A DNA stretch of 64,000 nucleotides. Source: Haliea salexigens DSM 19537. Lineage in GTDB: Bacteria; Pseudomonadota; Gammaproteobacteria; Pseudomonadales; Halieaceae. This document shows positions 55,751 through 64,000 of the stretch, piece by piece. The stretch lies in NCBI RefSeq assembly GCF_000423125.1, contig NZ_AUHJ01000006.1, positions 1-64,000 on the forward strand, read 5' to 3'. The notes beneath the pieces are model-generated. The model ran no database searches. It worked only from the letters and a program-made list of their open reading frames with translations, and was not told the origin of the DNA. The stretch's first letter is position 1. Each line of letters begins with the position of its first letter. The translations under genes and the position numbers were made by a program.

Positions 55751-56147
55751 TATTAAATATAACAACATGATTTAATAGAATTTATTATAGGTTATCCCAC
55801 GCCTTGTACCGCCAAATATACCGTCACTTGTCTTTCTGGCTCGGGTTCAATTGACCTTTGAGATGCTCACACTCAGCTGGAACCAACGATAGCAGCATCA
55901 GCAGTGGCTCGCCAGACAAAGGGGGTCTGCCATCACATAACCACTTCAGAAAATGCTCAGCATGCTTGGTATGGTATCTGGCATCCCAACCCAAAAAGGC
56001 GATGCCGAATCATGTTGATCAAGATCCTGAGCCACCCTCCAGTGAAGTTGGCTATCAAATGCTACGACAGGGTCATGTTGACCGGCGCAACGTGCTTCGT
56101 CGCGCTCTTGGTGGCTCACTGGGTCACCATGCCCTTCTAAGCGCAAT
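55751..56147. other. AT-rich island edge without an assignable gene
   Basis: The first 60 bases are strongly AT-rich (TATTAAATATAAC...), then composition rises. Two short candidate frames exist: plus 56012-56140 (42 residues with one hydrophobic stretch, VMLTGATCFVALLVAHWV) and minus 55994-55824 with a TTG start (WDARYHTKHAEHFLKWL...). Neither has a convincing ribosome site or recognised family. They may be remnants of older island genes. Confidence 0.4.
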
Positions 56148-57002
56148 TCAAGCGTTTGGGCCTGTGCCCGCCGTAAGACGAAATGACCGCAACCATTCCG
56201 ATGGCTCGCGACCCGTTTGCTCGCAGCGCGTCTTCAGCTCCTCGGAGAGATGGTCCCCGTAAGGCACTACTATAAAGCCCGTATCCAGGTCGCCTATCAT
56301 CAGGCACACCTGATTTTCAACAAGGTGCAAAGCGACAAGCAAGCAGAGACAGGCATCTAGGCGGTCCTGGTCGGGTTTCCGTACCGTGCTGCTGAGAGCA
56401 CACTCATCAAGCCAATCGACGAGCCTAGGAACTCCATGCTCTCTAAAGGCGTCCGATACAAGCTGGCAGACCTTCCTCCAATCTGAGATAGAAAACGTCT
56501 TCCTCCGGTTAGGATTGTACTTGGGCAGTCGACCTGTAGGGCGTGAGTCATTCAGAGTCCAGCCAAGAGCGATCATTGTCAGGACTGGGTAGGTCTCAAG
56601 AACCCTCGTCCCTGTGAAAGATCCGAGGGGATTCGCTGGCCCGCCAAACCGTGCCAGAAATGACCATACGGGTGCATCCGCCCCAAACATGTCCCTCCTC
56701 GCTCGGCTTGCCGGCTGCATGCCGCCGTACCGACGACCTACCGGTGATCCTACTAAATTCTCAACGGGCCTTTGACCGGCAGCGTTACTCACGATCGTGG
56801 GCTGGTCTAGCATCACAATTGTATTGGCGGGTGCATGATGTGCCTGCCACTCGATGATCGCGTGCTCAGCTTCACGGTAATTCACCGCCAGCGGTAAACC
56901 TAACTCCTGAATCTCTCCATCATCTGAGCGGAGGATCCCAACTAAGGCACCGGTGTTGTGGACCGTCCACGCGGAATCAAATCCAACAAGTAGCGTAGCC
57001 AT
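56148..57002 (-). CDS. DUF429 protein, RNase H-fold predicted nuclease
   Basis: A 284-residue protein. The N-terminal LLVGFDSAWT supplies the first acidic residue of an RNase H-like fold; IVMLDQPTIVSN and ETYPVLTMIAL are further DUF429 motifs, with QDRLDACLCLLVAL supplying late acidic residues. The family is a predicted nuclease without an established role. ATG 57002 has GGGGAT upstream. It follows the KAP gene by 45 bases on the same strand and lies at the end of the restriction operon; involvement in defence is inferred from context. Confidence 0.85.
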   Translation of the reverse strand: MATLLVGFDSAWTVHNTGALVGILRSDDGEIQELGLPLAVNYREAEHAIIEWQAHHAPANTIVMLDQPTIVSNAAGQRPVENLVGSPVGRRYGGMQPASRARRDMFGADAPVWSFLARFGGPANPLGSFTGTRVLETYPVLTMIALGWTLNDSRPTGRLPKYNPNRRKTFSISDWRKVCQLVSDAFREHGVPRLVDWLDECALSSTVRKPDQDRLDACLCLLVALHLVENQVCLMIGDLDTGFIVVPYGDHLSEELKTRCEQTGREPSEWLRSFRLTAGTGPNA

Positions 57003-57047
57003 ACGCTATCCCCACAACCCAGAATTTTTTATTCATCGCACCGTTAT

Positions 57048-58466
57048 CTAGCTCCATTGAGACACTTGTTGTATTTTTTCATAGATCTCCTTAAATCTAC
57101 CTGAGCTCCGCCGGCCCCAGCCGCTCCTGAAATGACTCAGATCTCCGTGTGAGGAATGACTTTGATCATCAGTCAATCCTGCGCGCTTCATCACATCTTC
57201 AGGTACCTCTCCTTCGTTTGCATATAAGCCTCCACCAGTTAGAAAAATTGCAAACCACCACTCTGGATAGCTTTGGCCGATAGAATTCTTTATAAACTGC
57301 AGTGCCTCCCCGGCATCCAGTCGCTCGCCCCCCAGAGCATGAAATTTGTCTGGGGCGCCAATTTTAAATACTGCCATTGCGATTGACCCAACCCCTAGGC
57401 ACCAGTAGAGACGTCCTCTATTTTCTTCGGTGGTATCAAATAGATGACCTAGCGTACGGAAAACTTCTTGGATCTGCCGGGGTGTCAGTTTTAGAGCCCC
57501 TATGAGTCCTGATATGTAACCGACAGACTGGTGATCCAGCCCGAGAAAGCAAAATCTTGCACCTTCTCTCTCCAAGTAAAAGTTTACATATCGCTCCGCG
57601 AGTCTTATGTAGCTGGCTTCTGATATCGGTGGCAGCTCCACTTCGCGATGCACAAACTTTCGATAGTACTCTTCAAAGTCTAGATCAATACCAAAGGCGG
57701 TCTTCGCTGAGTTTTCCAGCTGTTGACGGTCTGCTGCCAGGATGAAGACGGCACCGCTAGTATCGAAAAGATGTTTGATGGTCTCTAAATAGGTAATTGC
57801 GTAGTCCGGTCGACACCTATCTAACTCATCGACAAGGAATAAAACTTTTGGCTTAGAAGAGGCAACGATCTCACGGATAGCCCTCTTCAATGAATACATC
57901 GCATTCCTTCTCGCTTCGTAGATAGAGAATGCATCCATTGTTTGATGAGCTCCTTCAATTCTTTCGGCCCTCTTCCTCTGCGCAACTTCACCAGCTGCGA
58001 CGGGATCAATTCCGGTGAGCACATTGACGAGTTGAGATCCAATTGCTGTAGCGAACCATCCAAAGTCCTTTGCTGCCTCCAATAGAGCATCTGCAGCTTC
58101 TCCTTTTTCCCGGACAGCTTCCGCTAATGCAGAAACAATTGCGAATAAAGGGTCACCGTTGTAGTCGCTCTCCCAAGCGTTTAGCGACACGACAAGCGGC
58201 CTGTTCTCATCGCCATCCTCCATTGCTGAACGCCACATTCGAAGAAAAGTGGATTTTCCGGAACCGAACCTCGAACTCAGGGCAACAACCAGGCTGCCTT
58301 CCACGAACTCATGCTCAGTATCAATAAATCGACCTAGCCGCTCTGAGAACTCTCTCAGCTCAAGGAGGTCATCTTGGAAGGTGGCTATATTCATGTGCTC
58401 CGTCCCATTAGCAAATTTTGGTACTGTCACTTGCGACGACGACATGGGATTTCCTACCGACTCCAT
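57048..58466 (-). CDS. KAP-family P-loop NTPase
   Basis: A 472-residue STAND-like NTPase. Walker A is [11 protein letters not shown] (about residue 67), Walker B is [17 protein letters not shown] (about residue 210), and the following sensor region [15 protein letters not shown] fits the KAP class. Some KAP proteins carry membrane helices between the Walker motifs; here that interval (about 85-205) is not clearly membrane-spanning, so a soluble form is likely. The ATG at 58466 overlaps the hsdR stop by 13 bases, implying coupled translation. The gene is AT-richer than the core genome. A role as defence accessory is inferred. Confidence 0.88.
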   Translation of the reverse strand: MESVGNPMSSSQVTVPKFANGTEHMNIATFQDDLLELREFSERLGRFIDTEHEFVEGSLVVALSSRFGSGKSTFLRMWRSAMEDGDENRPLVVSLNAWESDYNGDPLFAIVSALAEAVREKGEAADALLEAAKDFGWFATAIGSQLVNVLTGIDPVAAGEVAQRKRAERIEGAHQTMDAFSIYEARRNAMYSLKRAIREIVASSKPKVLFLVDELDRCRPDYAITYLETIKHLFDTSGAVFILAADRQQLENSAKTAFGIDLDFEEYYRKFVHREVELPPISEASYIRLAERYVNFYLEREGARFCFLGLDHQSVGYISGLIGALKLTPRQIQEVFRTLGHLFDTTEENRGRLYWCLGVGSIAMAVFKIGAPDKFHALGGERLDAGEALQFIKNSIGQSYPEWWFAIFLTGGGLYANEGEVPEDVMKRAGLTDDQSHSSHGDLSHFRSGWGRRSSGRFKEIYEKIQQVSQWS

Positions 58467-61400
58467 TGCCCCGACAAAACCTCCGCCTGCTGCAACACCA
58501 ACTCAACCGCCCCCGGTGCATCATCCGGTGGATACTTGTACCGCTGTAGAGTCCTGCGCACCAGAATCCGCAGCTTGGCCCGCACACTCTCCCGCACCTG
58601 CCAATCCACGGTGGTAGACTGCCGTAGCTTCTCGGTTATCTCGATAGCGATCTTCTTCAGGATCTCGTCGCCCAGCTCCCGCACTGCGCTCTCGTTGTTG
58701 GCCAGGGCGTCGTAGAAGGCTACCTCGTCCGGGTTTAGCCCCAGGGCGGTATCGCGTTCCAGCTCTGCCTGGAACTGCTTGGCCAGGGCGATCAGTTCCT
58801 CGATCACCTGGGCGGTCTCGATGGCGCGGTTGTTGTACTTGCGCAGGGTCTCCTGCAGACGGTCACCGTATTTCTTTTCTTGGACCACGTTGTTGCGGGT
58901 TGCGGAGCGGATCTCGTCCTTAAGGAGTTTCTCCAGCAGCTCCACGGCGAAGTTCTGATAGGGCATCTGGCGCACGTCTTCCAGGAACTCGTCGGAGAGC
59001 AAACCGATGTTCGGCTTGTCCAGGCCGCAGAGGGCAAACACGTCGGTCACGCCGTCGGCGATAATGGCGTTGTCCAGGATCTGCTTCAGGGCGGAATTCT
59101 TGTCCTCCTGGGTCAGTTTCTTGTCCACGCTGGTGTGCTTGGTGATGGCGGCCTTCACTGCGGACAGGAAAGCGACCTCCTTGTGGTAGGCACGGGCCTC
59201 ATCCAGGGTGCTGCACAGCGAGTAGGCCTTGCTCATGGCCAGCACGGTATCCAGGAAGCGCTTCTTGCCGTCCTCCAAGCCAAGGATGTAGTTGGCGGCA
59301 GGGATAAGTAACTGGTTGGCCTGGTCCTCGAAGCCGCTGTAGTTGAAGCCTTCTCCCTTGGGCCCCTTGGCGAACAGGCCATGGATGATGTCCAGTTTCT
59401 CCAGCAGGATAGCGTAGGCTTCTTCGGCGCTGTGGGTGGGCTCGCCCCTGCCCTTGGCGTCGGTGTAGGTCTTCAGAGCCTGTTTCAGCTCGTTGGCGAT
59501 GCCGATGTAGTCCACCACCAGGCCACCGGGCTTGTTCTTGAATACCCGGTTCACCCGGGCGATGGCCTGCATCAGGTTGTGACCCTTCATGGGTTTATCC
59601 ACGTACATGGTGTGGCAGCAGGGGGCATCGAAGCCGGTCAGCCACATGTCCCGCACGATCACCAGCTTGAGGGGGTCGTTGATGTCCTTGAAGCGCTTCT
59701 CCAGGCGCTTTTTGGTTTGCTTGTTGTAGATGTGAGGTTGCAGCAGTGCCTTGTCGGAAGCTGAGCCAGTCATCACGATTTTTATCGCACCCTTCTCCGG
59801 GTCCGGGTCGTGCCAGTCAGGCCGCAGTGCCACGATCTCGTTATAGAGGTGGGCGCAGATCTCCCGGCTCATGGCCACAATCATGGCCTTGCCTTCCATC
59901 ACGGCTGAGCGGGTCTCGAAGTGCTGCACCAGGTCCTTAGCCACCTCGGTTAGCCGTGGCCCGGCACCCACCAGCTTCTCAAGGCGACTCCATTCACCTT
60001 TGGTCCGCTCCCTTGAGCCCAGGTCTTCCTCGTCCTCAACGACTTCCTCTACCTGCTCCGAAATTTGTTCAATGGCTTCACGGTTGATGTCCAGCTTGGC
60101 CAGGCGGGATTCGTAGTAGATGGGCACGGTAGCACCATCGTCCACTGCATCCTGGATGTCGTAGATGGATACGTAGTCGCCGAAAACTGCGCGGGTGTCC
60201 TTGTCCTCGGTGGCGACGGGCGTGCCGGTGAAGCCAATAAAGGCGGCGTTGGGCACTGCATCGCGCATGTGCTTGGCGTAGCCGAACTTGTAGCTGCCAT
60301 CCTTCTTGAGGGTGGCTTTCAGGCCGTACTGGCTGCGGTGGGCCTCGTCCGAGATCACCACGATGTTGTGGCGGTCATTGAGGATGGGGTGGCCCTTCTC
60401 GTCATCCAGGATGGCGAACTTCTGCACGGTGGTGAAGATGATGCCACCGGACTCCCTCTCCGCCAGCAGGCGGCGTAAAGTCTCCCGGTCTTGGGCCTGC
60501 ACGGGTTCCTGCTTGAGCAACTCCCTGGCTGCGCTGAACGTGGCGAACAGCTGGCCGTCGAGATCGTTGCGGTCGGTGACCACAATCAGGGTCGGGTTGT
60601 TCATCTCTGGCTGCTGCAACAGCTTGCCCGCATAGCAGCACATGGAAATGCTCTTGCCGGAACCCTGGGTGTGCCAGACCACCCCGGCCTTCTTGCTGCC
60701 TGGTACCACGTCGTCGGCGTAGGCGGCGCGTTTGTCAGCCTGTACGTTTTTCTCTGGCTGCCGGGCAGCAATCACCGTGGCTCGCACCGCTTCACGCACA
60801 GCATGGAACTGGTGGTAGCCAGCAATCTTCTTGACCAGCTTGTCGGAGTCCGTCTCGAAGATCACGAAATAGCGAATATAGTCCAGGAACAGCTCCCGGT
60901 CGAAAAAGCCATGCACTAGGGTTTCCAGCTGCCATTCTAGCAGTGGCTTGTCGTCCTCGCTCTTGAGGGTGCGCCAGGGCATGAAACGCTCCTGGTTAGA
61001 CGTTAGCGAGCCCACCCGGGCGTTGTAGCCATCGCTGACTACCAGGGCCTCGTTGAAGGCAAAGAGGTCTGGCACTTCATCCTTGTAGGTCTGGATCTGA
61101 TTGAAGGCATCCCAGATATCCACGTTCTCGGCCTTGGGGCTCTTCAGCTCCAGCACGGCCAGGGGCAGGCCGTTGATGAAGGCCAGTATGTCCGGGCGGC
61201 GCAGTTGCTTGCTGCCCTCGATAGTGAACTGGTTGATGGCTCGGAAGCGGTTGGCGTCCGGGTGGCCGAAATCGATCACGAAGGCGTGGTCATGAACCAC
61301 CTCATCGTCACGCTTGTACTCGACGGGCACCCCGTCCAGTAGCAGGCGGTGAAAGGCGCGGTTGCTGACCACGGTGCCGAGACTTTCTGGCTTGCGCACC

Positions 61401-61609
61401 TGGGCCACCACCTGCTCGATGGCGCTGTCCGGCAAGTGCGGATTGATGCGGCGAATGGCGGCTTCCAGATCAGCCAGCAACAACACCTGCCGATAGTCGG
61501 CCCGCTCGGGTGCCGGGCCATCCGGGGCCAGGTCCAGGCCGTGGGCGATCTCCCAGCCGCCTTCGGCAAACCATTCCAGGCAGAGCTGTTCCAGTTGGTC
61601 TTCGGTCAT
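58454..61609 (-). CDS. hsdR: type I restriction enzyme, R subunit
   Basis: A 1051-residue ATP-dependent translocase and nuclease. The N-terminal PD-(D/E)XK nuclease motif lies near residue 155 ([14 protein letters not shown]). The helicase core has Walker A at about residue 313 ([11 protein letters not shown]), DEAH-like [10 protein letters not shown] at about residue 427, and GFTGTPV and [12 protein letters not shown] further on. Together with HsdM and HsdS it cleaves foreign DNA lacking the methylation mark. ATG 61609 overlaps the RhuM remnant stop by 4 bases. No frameshift is visible, so the subunit looks functional. Confidence 0.96.
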   Translation of the reverse strand: MTEDQLEQLCLEWFAEGGWEIAHGLDLAPDGPAPERADYRQVLLLADLEAAIRRINPHLPDSAIEQVVAQVRKPESLGTVVSNRAFHRLLLDGVPVEYKRDDEVVHDHAFVIDFGHPDANRFRAINQFTIEGSKQLRRPDILAFINGLPLAVLELKSPKAENVDIWDAFNQIQTYKDEVPDLFAFNEALVVSDGYNARVGSLTSNQERFMPWRTLKSEDDKPLLEWQLETLVHGFFDRELFLDYIRYFVIFETDSDKLVKKIAGYHQFHAVREAVRATVIAARQPEKNVQADKRAAYADDVVPGSKKAGVVWHTQGSGKSISMCCYAGKLLQQPEMNNPTLIVVTDRNDLDGQLFATFSAARELLKQEPVQAQDRETLRRLLAERESGGIIFTTVQKFAILDDEKGHPILNDRHNIVVISDEAHRSQYGLKATLKKDGSYKFGYAKHMRDAVPNAAFIGFTGTPVATEDKDTRAVFGDYVSIYDIQDAVDDGATVPIYYESRLAKLDINREAIEQISEQVEEVVEDEEDLGSRERTKGEWSRLEKLVGAGPRLTEVAKDLVQHFETRSAVMEGKAMIVAMSREICAHLYNEIVALRPDWHDPDPEKGAIKIVMTGSASDKALLQPHIYNKQTKKRLEKRFKDINDPLKLVIVRDMWLTGFDAPCCHTMYVDKPMKGHNLMQAIARVNRVFKNKPGGLVVDYIGIANELKQALKTYTDAKGRGEPTHSAEEAYAILLEKLDIIHGLFAKGPKGEGFNYSGFEDQANQLLIPAANYILGLEDGKKRFLDTVLAMSKAYSLCSTLDEARAYHKEVAFLSAVKAAITKHTSVDKKLTQEDKNSALKQILDNAIIADGVTDVFALCGLDKPNIGLLSDEFLEDVRQMPYQNFAVELLEKLLKDEIRSATRNNVVQEKKYGDRLQETLRKYNNRAIETAQVIEELIALAKQFQAELERDTALGLNPDEVAFYDALANNESAVRELGDEILKKIAIEITEKLRQSTTVDWQVRESVRAKLRILVRRTLQRYKYPPDDAPGAVELVLQQAEVLSGQWSR

Positions 61610-61812
61610 GCCTCAGTCCTTGTCCACCGCTGGCTCCTTGAACAGGAGTACCTGCCTCGCCACTCCTGGCGAACTACTAAGAAATTCTTAGTGGTTGCCT
61701 GCTCCACGAGTTCCTTACTTTTGCAGATGTTCCGCAGGTGCATCAGGACGTTTTCAGGTGTGGTGTCAAACATCTGTACCTGAAACTCAGTCACTTGAAA
61801 TCTCGACTGCAT
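61606..61812 (-). pseudogene. RhuM-family fragment
   Basis: A 68-residue frame whose central part, FDTTPENVLMHLRNICKSKE then LVEQATTKNFLVVRQE, matches the N-terminal region of RhuM (compare AELFQTTPQNI...HLKNIY). The conserved continuation (KHYNLD...VGYRV and beyond, some 250 residues) is absent; the tail [15 protein letters not shown] is unrelated. RhuM is often encoded within type I restriction loci. This piece overlaps the DUF4268 gene by 26 bases and hsdR by 4, so it is still translated in principle and may serve to couple the two. Confidence 0.65.
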
Positions 61813-62968
61813 CGAAAGAGCTCTGTTTGAGCTGCTGATTGATGGTCTTCAGGTGATTGCTCAGAGCACCTTCCAGTTTCGTCATGTGGTCGATCATCCA
61901 ATGGACCATCTCAGGCCAATTGGCCTTGTCATAGCCATCCACCGCCTTGGCATACTGAATACGGCAGGCCTTTTTGTTCGGCAATGGCAACCAGTCCAGC
62001 TTATGGCCAAGGCAAGCCTCTATCTCAGACTTGCGCGCGTGCAGCTGGTCAAAAACAAAGGTGTTGGCTTCCGCCTGGCTATTCTGGAGGCTCAAGCCTA
62101 CGCGAACCTCCTGTTTACCGAAAATAAGCTGATAGGGCATGCTGCTGATGCCCGAACCGGCACTGAGCCAATGGTCCTTGTTTGGACTGATATTGTTGTA
62201 CAGGGTGCAGCTGCTCTGACTGAAAGCCTCCAGAGCCTGCTCCCAGAACGCCAGGCGCAAAGTGTGGCGATGCTTCTGCTCAGTTTCGGCACTTTTCTCC
62301 TCAGCCTCCTTGGCCACCATTCCGATCATGAATTCGGTGGACTCAGGCGTAGGGATAATCTGCTCCACATTCAGGAACAGCTCTTCGCCAGACTGATAGG
62401 GTGTGACCTTGAAACATTTGCAGGCGATACCGAACTGACTGAGCCAGAGCGCCGTGTTGGTCACTTCCTTGCGGTAGCGGGCGGCAACCAGAATAAGGCG
62501 CTGGGTCATGATCCGGTTGATCTGTGCCGCTTCCAGCCCATCCACCTCCAGAAACTCGACCAGGTTATCCTCAGCACTGACGGCAGGCTTGCCGGTCTCC
62601 TGCGCTTTCTGGTTCAGGTAGCGCTGGTAAATATCGACCACCTGCGACTTGCTCAGATTGGCGCAATATCCCGCGTACTTCAGCGCCTGCCAGACCACAT
62701 CGCGCCCGGTATCATCGAGTTTGTTCTCAATGATAACCAGGCTGCCTTCCTTGTCGATGGCCAGGAGGTCCAAGCGCTCGCGGGTATCATCGAAACCGTC
62801 GAACTCCTTCTGGATGATGAGTAGCTCCTCACCGTCAGCCTGGGCCAGCGCTTGTGGGTAGTTCTCCAGCCACTCTTGCAGGTGCTTGCGTTCGGTGAAG
62901 CCGAGCTCAGTGAAGCGTTTGGCTTCCAAGGGGTTGATGCGATTGGCGGTTTTGTCAATCTTAAACAT
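61787..62968 (-). CDS. DUF4268 protein with N-terminal PD-(D/E)XK nuclease-like domain
   Basis: A 393-residue protein. The first about 130 residues carry a nuclease-like core (RLDLLAIDKEGSLVIIENKLDDTGRD; D, E and K as in PD-(D/E)XK folds). The C-terminal about 200-370 is DUF4268 (LRLAFWEQALEAF, LSAGSGISSMPYQLIFG, WPEMVHWMIDHMTKLE). Such proteins are common near restriction loci, but their activity is not established. ATG 62968 overlaps the hsdS stop by 8 bases, so the gene is inserted in the hsd operon. Confidence 0.85.
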   Translation of the reverse strand: MFKIDKTANRINPLEAKRFTELGFTERKHLQEWLENYPQALAQADGEELLIIQKEFDGFDDTRERLDLLAIDKEGSLVIIENKLDDTGRDVVWQALKYAGYCANLSKSQVVDIYQRYLNQKAQETGKPAVSAEDNLVEFLEVDGLEAAQINRIMTQRLILVAARYRKEVTNTALWLSQFGIACKCFKVTPYQSGEELFLNVEQIIPTPESTEFMIGMVAKEAEEKSAETEQKHRHTLRLAFWEQALEAFSQSSCTLYNNISPNKDHWLSAGSGISSMPYQLIFGKQEVRVGLSLQNSQAEANTFVFDQLHARKSEIEACLGHKLDWLPLPNKKACRIQYAKAVDGYDKANWPEMVHWMIDHMTKLEGALSNHLKTINQQLKQSSFDAVEISSD

Positions 62969-64000
62969 CAGCAGCCTCTTCAGCCTCAGCTATCTGAGCC
63001 GCTGGACCAGTGACGGAGACTTCTCCGGATAGGAGCTTGGGTAGCAATGTATCGCGGATCAGACTGAGGGTTGTTGATTCTCGGACGTTATTCTCAACAC
63101 TCATATAGATTCCACTCAGCAGTTTTGTGGATGCTGAAACCAGCTCCTTTGAGGGAATCACCGCCGGAATAATCTTGAAGCTTTTTTTACTGATTTCGGC
63201 GAAAGTTGTGCCGCCGGCTCTACTTTTAATTTCATCCATGTTGGAAGAGCACCATTGAAGTACCCACTCAGGCGTCACTACCGTCTCACATTTAATCGCT
63301 ATATAACCTTGGTTCACTGCTACGGGGATTTTGGCCAAAGCCAAATAACCCACAGGAGCTCGTGACGACATCAACACTGTGCCTACTGGAAGTAAACCTG
63401 AACTGATCTTGGATAGACCCGCCTGGGTGACTCTCCGCTCTGTATCGATGAGCACCTTGTCGGTAAGGTTCGATAGGTCCTTGGGAGAGGTCCAATGTAT
63501 TTTCCCTCCGTCCCAGAATAAAGGTTCTTTGGTGGATGGAGTACCGCCGCCAACTACTGTAACTGCATCACCAATCATTTTGACTTCCCAACCCTCCGGA
63601 ATCTCCCCCAACTCACTATCCTGCATGGCCGACGGAAACAGTTCGGCTGTCGCCAACAGCTCGGCATACTCCTCCGGTTGTTCTGCCTGCATCTGCGTCA
63701 GCTGCGCTTCATCCTTGCCGGAAATGGCCCGCATGGCGGCCAGGTTCATGTAGGTTTCCAGGTCGGGCAACGACACCTCGTCGTCAGCGTAACAGACCGG
63801 GGAGGCGGGCTCGGCGACAGGCTGTAGCGCATGCCAGCGCTGCCTGGCGGCGATCTTGGCTTTGACGGGCTCGAAGTCTACGAACCAGCTTCTGAATATT
63901 GCTTGGGCTATTTGTTCGAGGGTTTGGTTGATTTGGTGATTGATCTCAATTTTGTCTTCTAGAGAAGACAGTACTGAACTAATTCGTCGCTGCTCACTAA
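62961..64000 (-). CDS. hsdS: type I restriction enzyme, specificity subunit (5' end beyond window)
   Basis: The frame is open from the right window edge to the stop at 62961, 346 codons visible. The edge-proximal part reads QRRISSVLSSLEDKIEINHQ...LEQIAQAIFRSWFVDFEPVKAK, the conserved spacer after the first target-recognition domain. The second recognition domain follows (GEIPEGWEVKMIGDAV, TPSTKEPLFWDGGKIHWTSPKDL) and then the end (RDTLLPKLLSGEV). The GTG at 63776 is internal, not the start. HsdS sets the DNA sequence recognised by both the methylase and the nuclease. hsdM is expected upstream, outside the window. Confidence 0.95.
   Translation of the reverse strand, partial: SEQRRISSVLSSLEDKIEINHQINQTLEQIAQAIFRSWFVDFEPVKAKIAARQRWHALQPVAEPASPVCYADDEVSLPDLETYMNLAAMRAISGKDEAQLTQMQAEQPEEYAELLATAELFPSAMQDSELGEIPEGWEVKMIGDAVTVVGGGTPSTKEPLFWDGGKIHWTSPKDLSNLTDKVLIDTERRVTQAGLSKISSGLLPVGTVLMSSRAPVGYLALAKIPVAVNQGYIAIKCETVVTPEWVLQWCSSNMDEIKSRAGGTTFAEISKKSFKIIPAVIPSKELVSASTKLLSGIYMSVENNVRESTTLSLIRDTLLPKLLSGEVSVTGPAAQIAEAEEAADV

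Larger units (their letters stand above)
55751..64000. mobile_element. genomic island integrated at ssrA (left end; continues past window)
   Basis: It begins at the ssrA tail and extends off the right edge. Evidence: the att remnant, an abrupt drop in GC from 55751, codon usage of the KAP and DUF429 genes unlike the chromosomal genes to the left, and defence-type cargo (type I restriction genes). No integrase is visible, consistent with the recombinase gene lying at the other end beside intact ssrA. The right boundary is unknown. Confidence 0.8.

Noticed and set aside
55824-55994. Minus-strand frame with TTG start (WDARYHTKHAEHFLKW...) at the island edge
   Set aside because: Protein-like composition but a stop codon just upstream, no ATG start and no recognised family; probably a remnant.
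56012-56140. 42-residue plus-strand frame with a hydrophobic stretch at the island edge
   Set aside because: No ribosome binding site or family; kept only as a remark in the edge region.

Overview
The window looks like a chromosomal segment of a marine gammaproteobacterium of the Halieaceae/OM60 (NOR5) or Cellvibrionales type. This is inferred from high GC, the many TonB-dependent receptors, PhoX, the DASH and iron-sulfur photolyases, bacterioferritin and the acyl-lipid and SDR genes. No rRNA or other taxonomic marker is present, so the placement is tentative. No intact tRNA, rRNA or CRISPR array was seen.

Layout. 1-323 is the end of an IS66-family insertion sequence: the 5' part of tnpA, a hairpin over its ribosome binding site and a probable terminal repeat. 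It abuts nagA (362-1537). A lipoprotein Ntn-hydrolase acylase (1673-4117) is followed by a light-repair cluster: an FeS-type photolyase (4174-5712), a DUF2256 zinc-knuckle protein (5657-5845) and a DASH cryptochrome (5832-7166). Divergent from these is a tight four-gene unit: Old Yellow Enzyme, RimK-like ATP-grasp ligase, 2OG-Fe(II) oxygenase and glutamate dehydrogenase (7370-12009). A complete Yej-type peptide ABC importer follows on the minus strand (12036-18202), then an M1 aminopeptidase (18305-20668), so peptide uptake and breakdown lie together. PhoX, a TonB receptor, a CHASE-GAF-PAS-GGDEF-EAL protein, a Ca2+/Na+ exchanger and an FKBP isomerase occupy 20.7-30.5 kb.

30.5-40 kb holds a beta-helix/diheme cytochrome fusion and two iron loci: bfr divergent from bfd plus a FecA-like receptor, and a PiuA-like receptor with PiuC dioxygenase and an SDR. 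Each has a candidate Fur box. 40-55.7 kb is a mixed region: cation antiporter, DUF6351-like hydrolase, acyltransferase, SDR, DUF2165 protein, a small secreted protein with four 19-residue GYGLC repeats, a K+ channel, a retropepsin-like protease, a Bax-like glucosaminidase lipoprotein and a large secreted protein with an HEXXH motif.

At 55,727-55,750 is an orphan copy of the last 24 bases of a tmRNA gene (ssrA), still followed by its terminator. Immediately beyond it the sequence becomes AT-rich. This is the classic scar of an ssrA-integrated genomic island, which runs rightward past the window end. Its visible cargo is one overlapping minus-strand operon: HsdS (cut by the edge), a DUF4268/PD-(D/E)XK protein, a RhuM remnant, HsdR, a KAP-type P-loop NTPase, and DUF429 after a 45-base gap. 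This is a type I restriction locus with accessory genes and is the best candidate here for an incompletely described defence system. The OYE-RimK-2OG oxygenase-GDH unit is the best candidate for an undescribed metabolic pathway.
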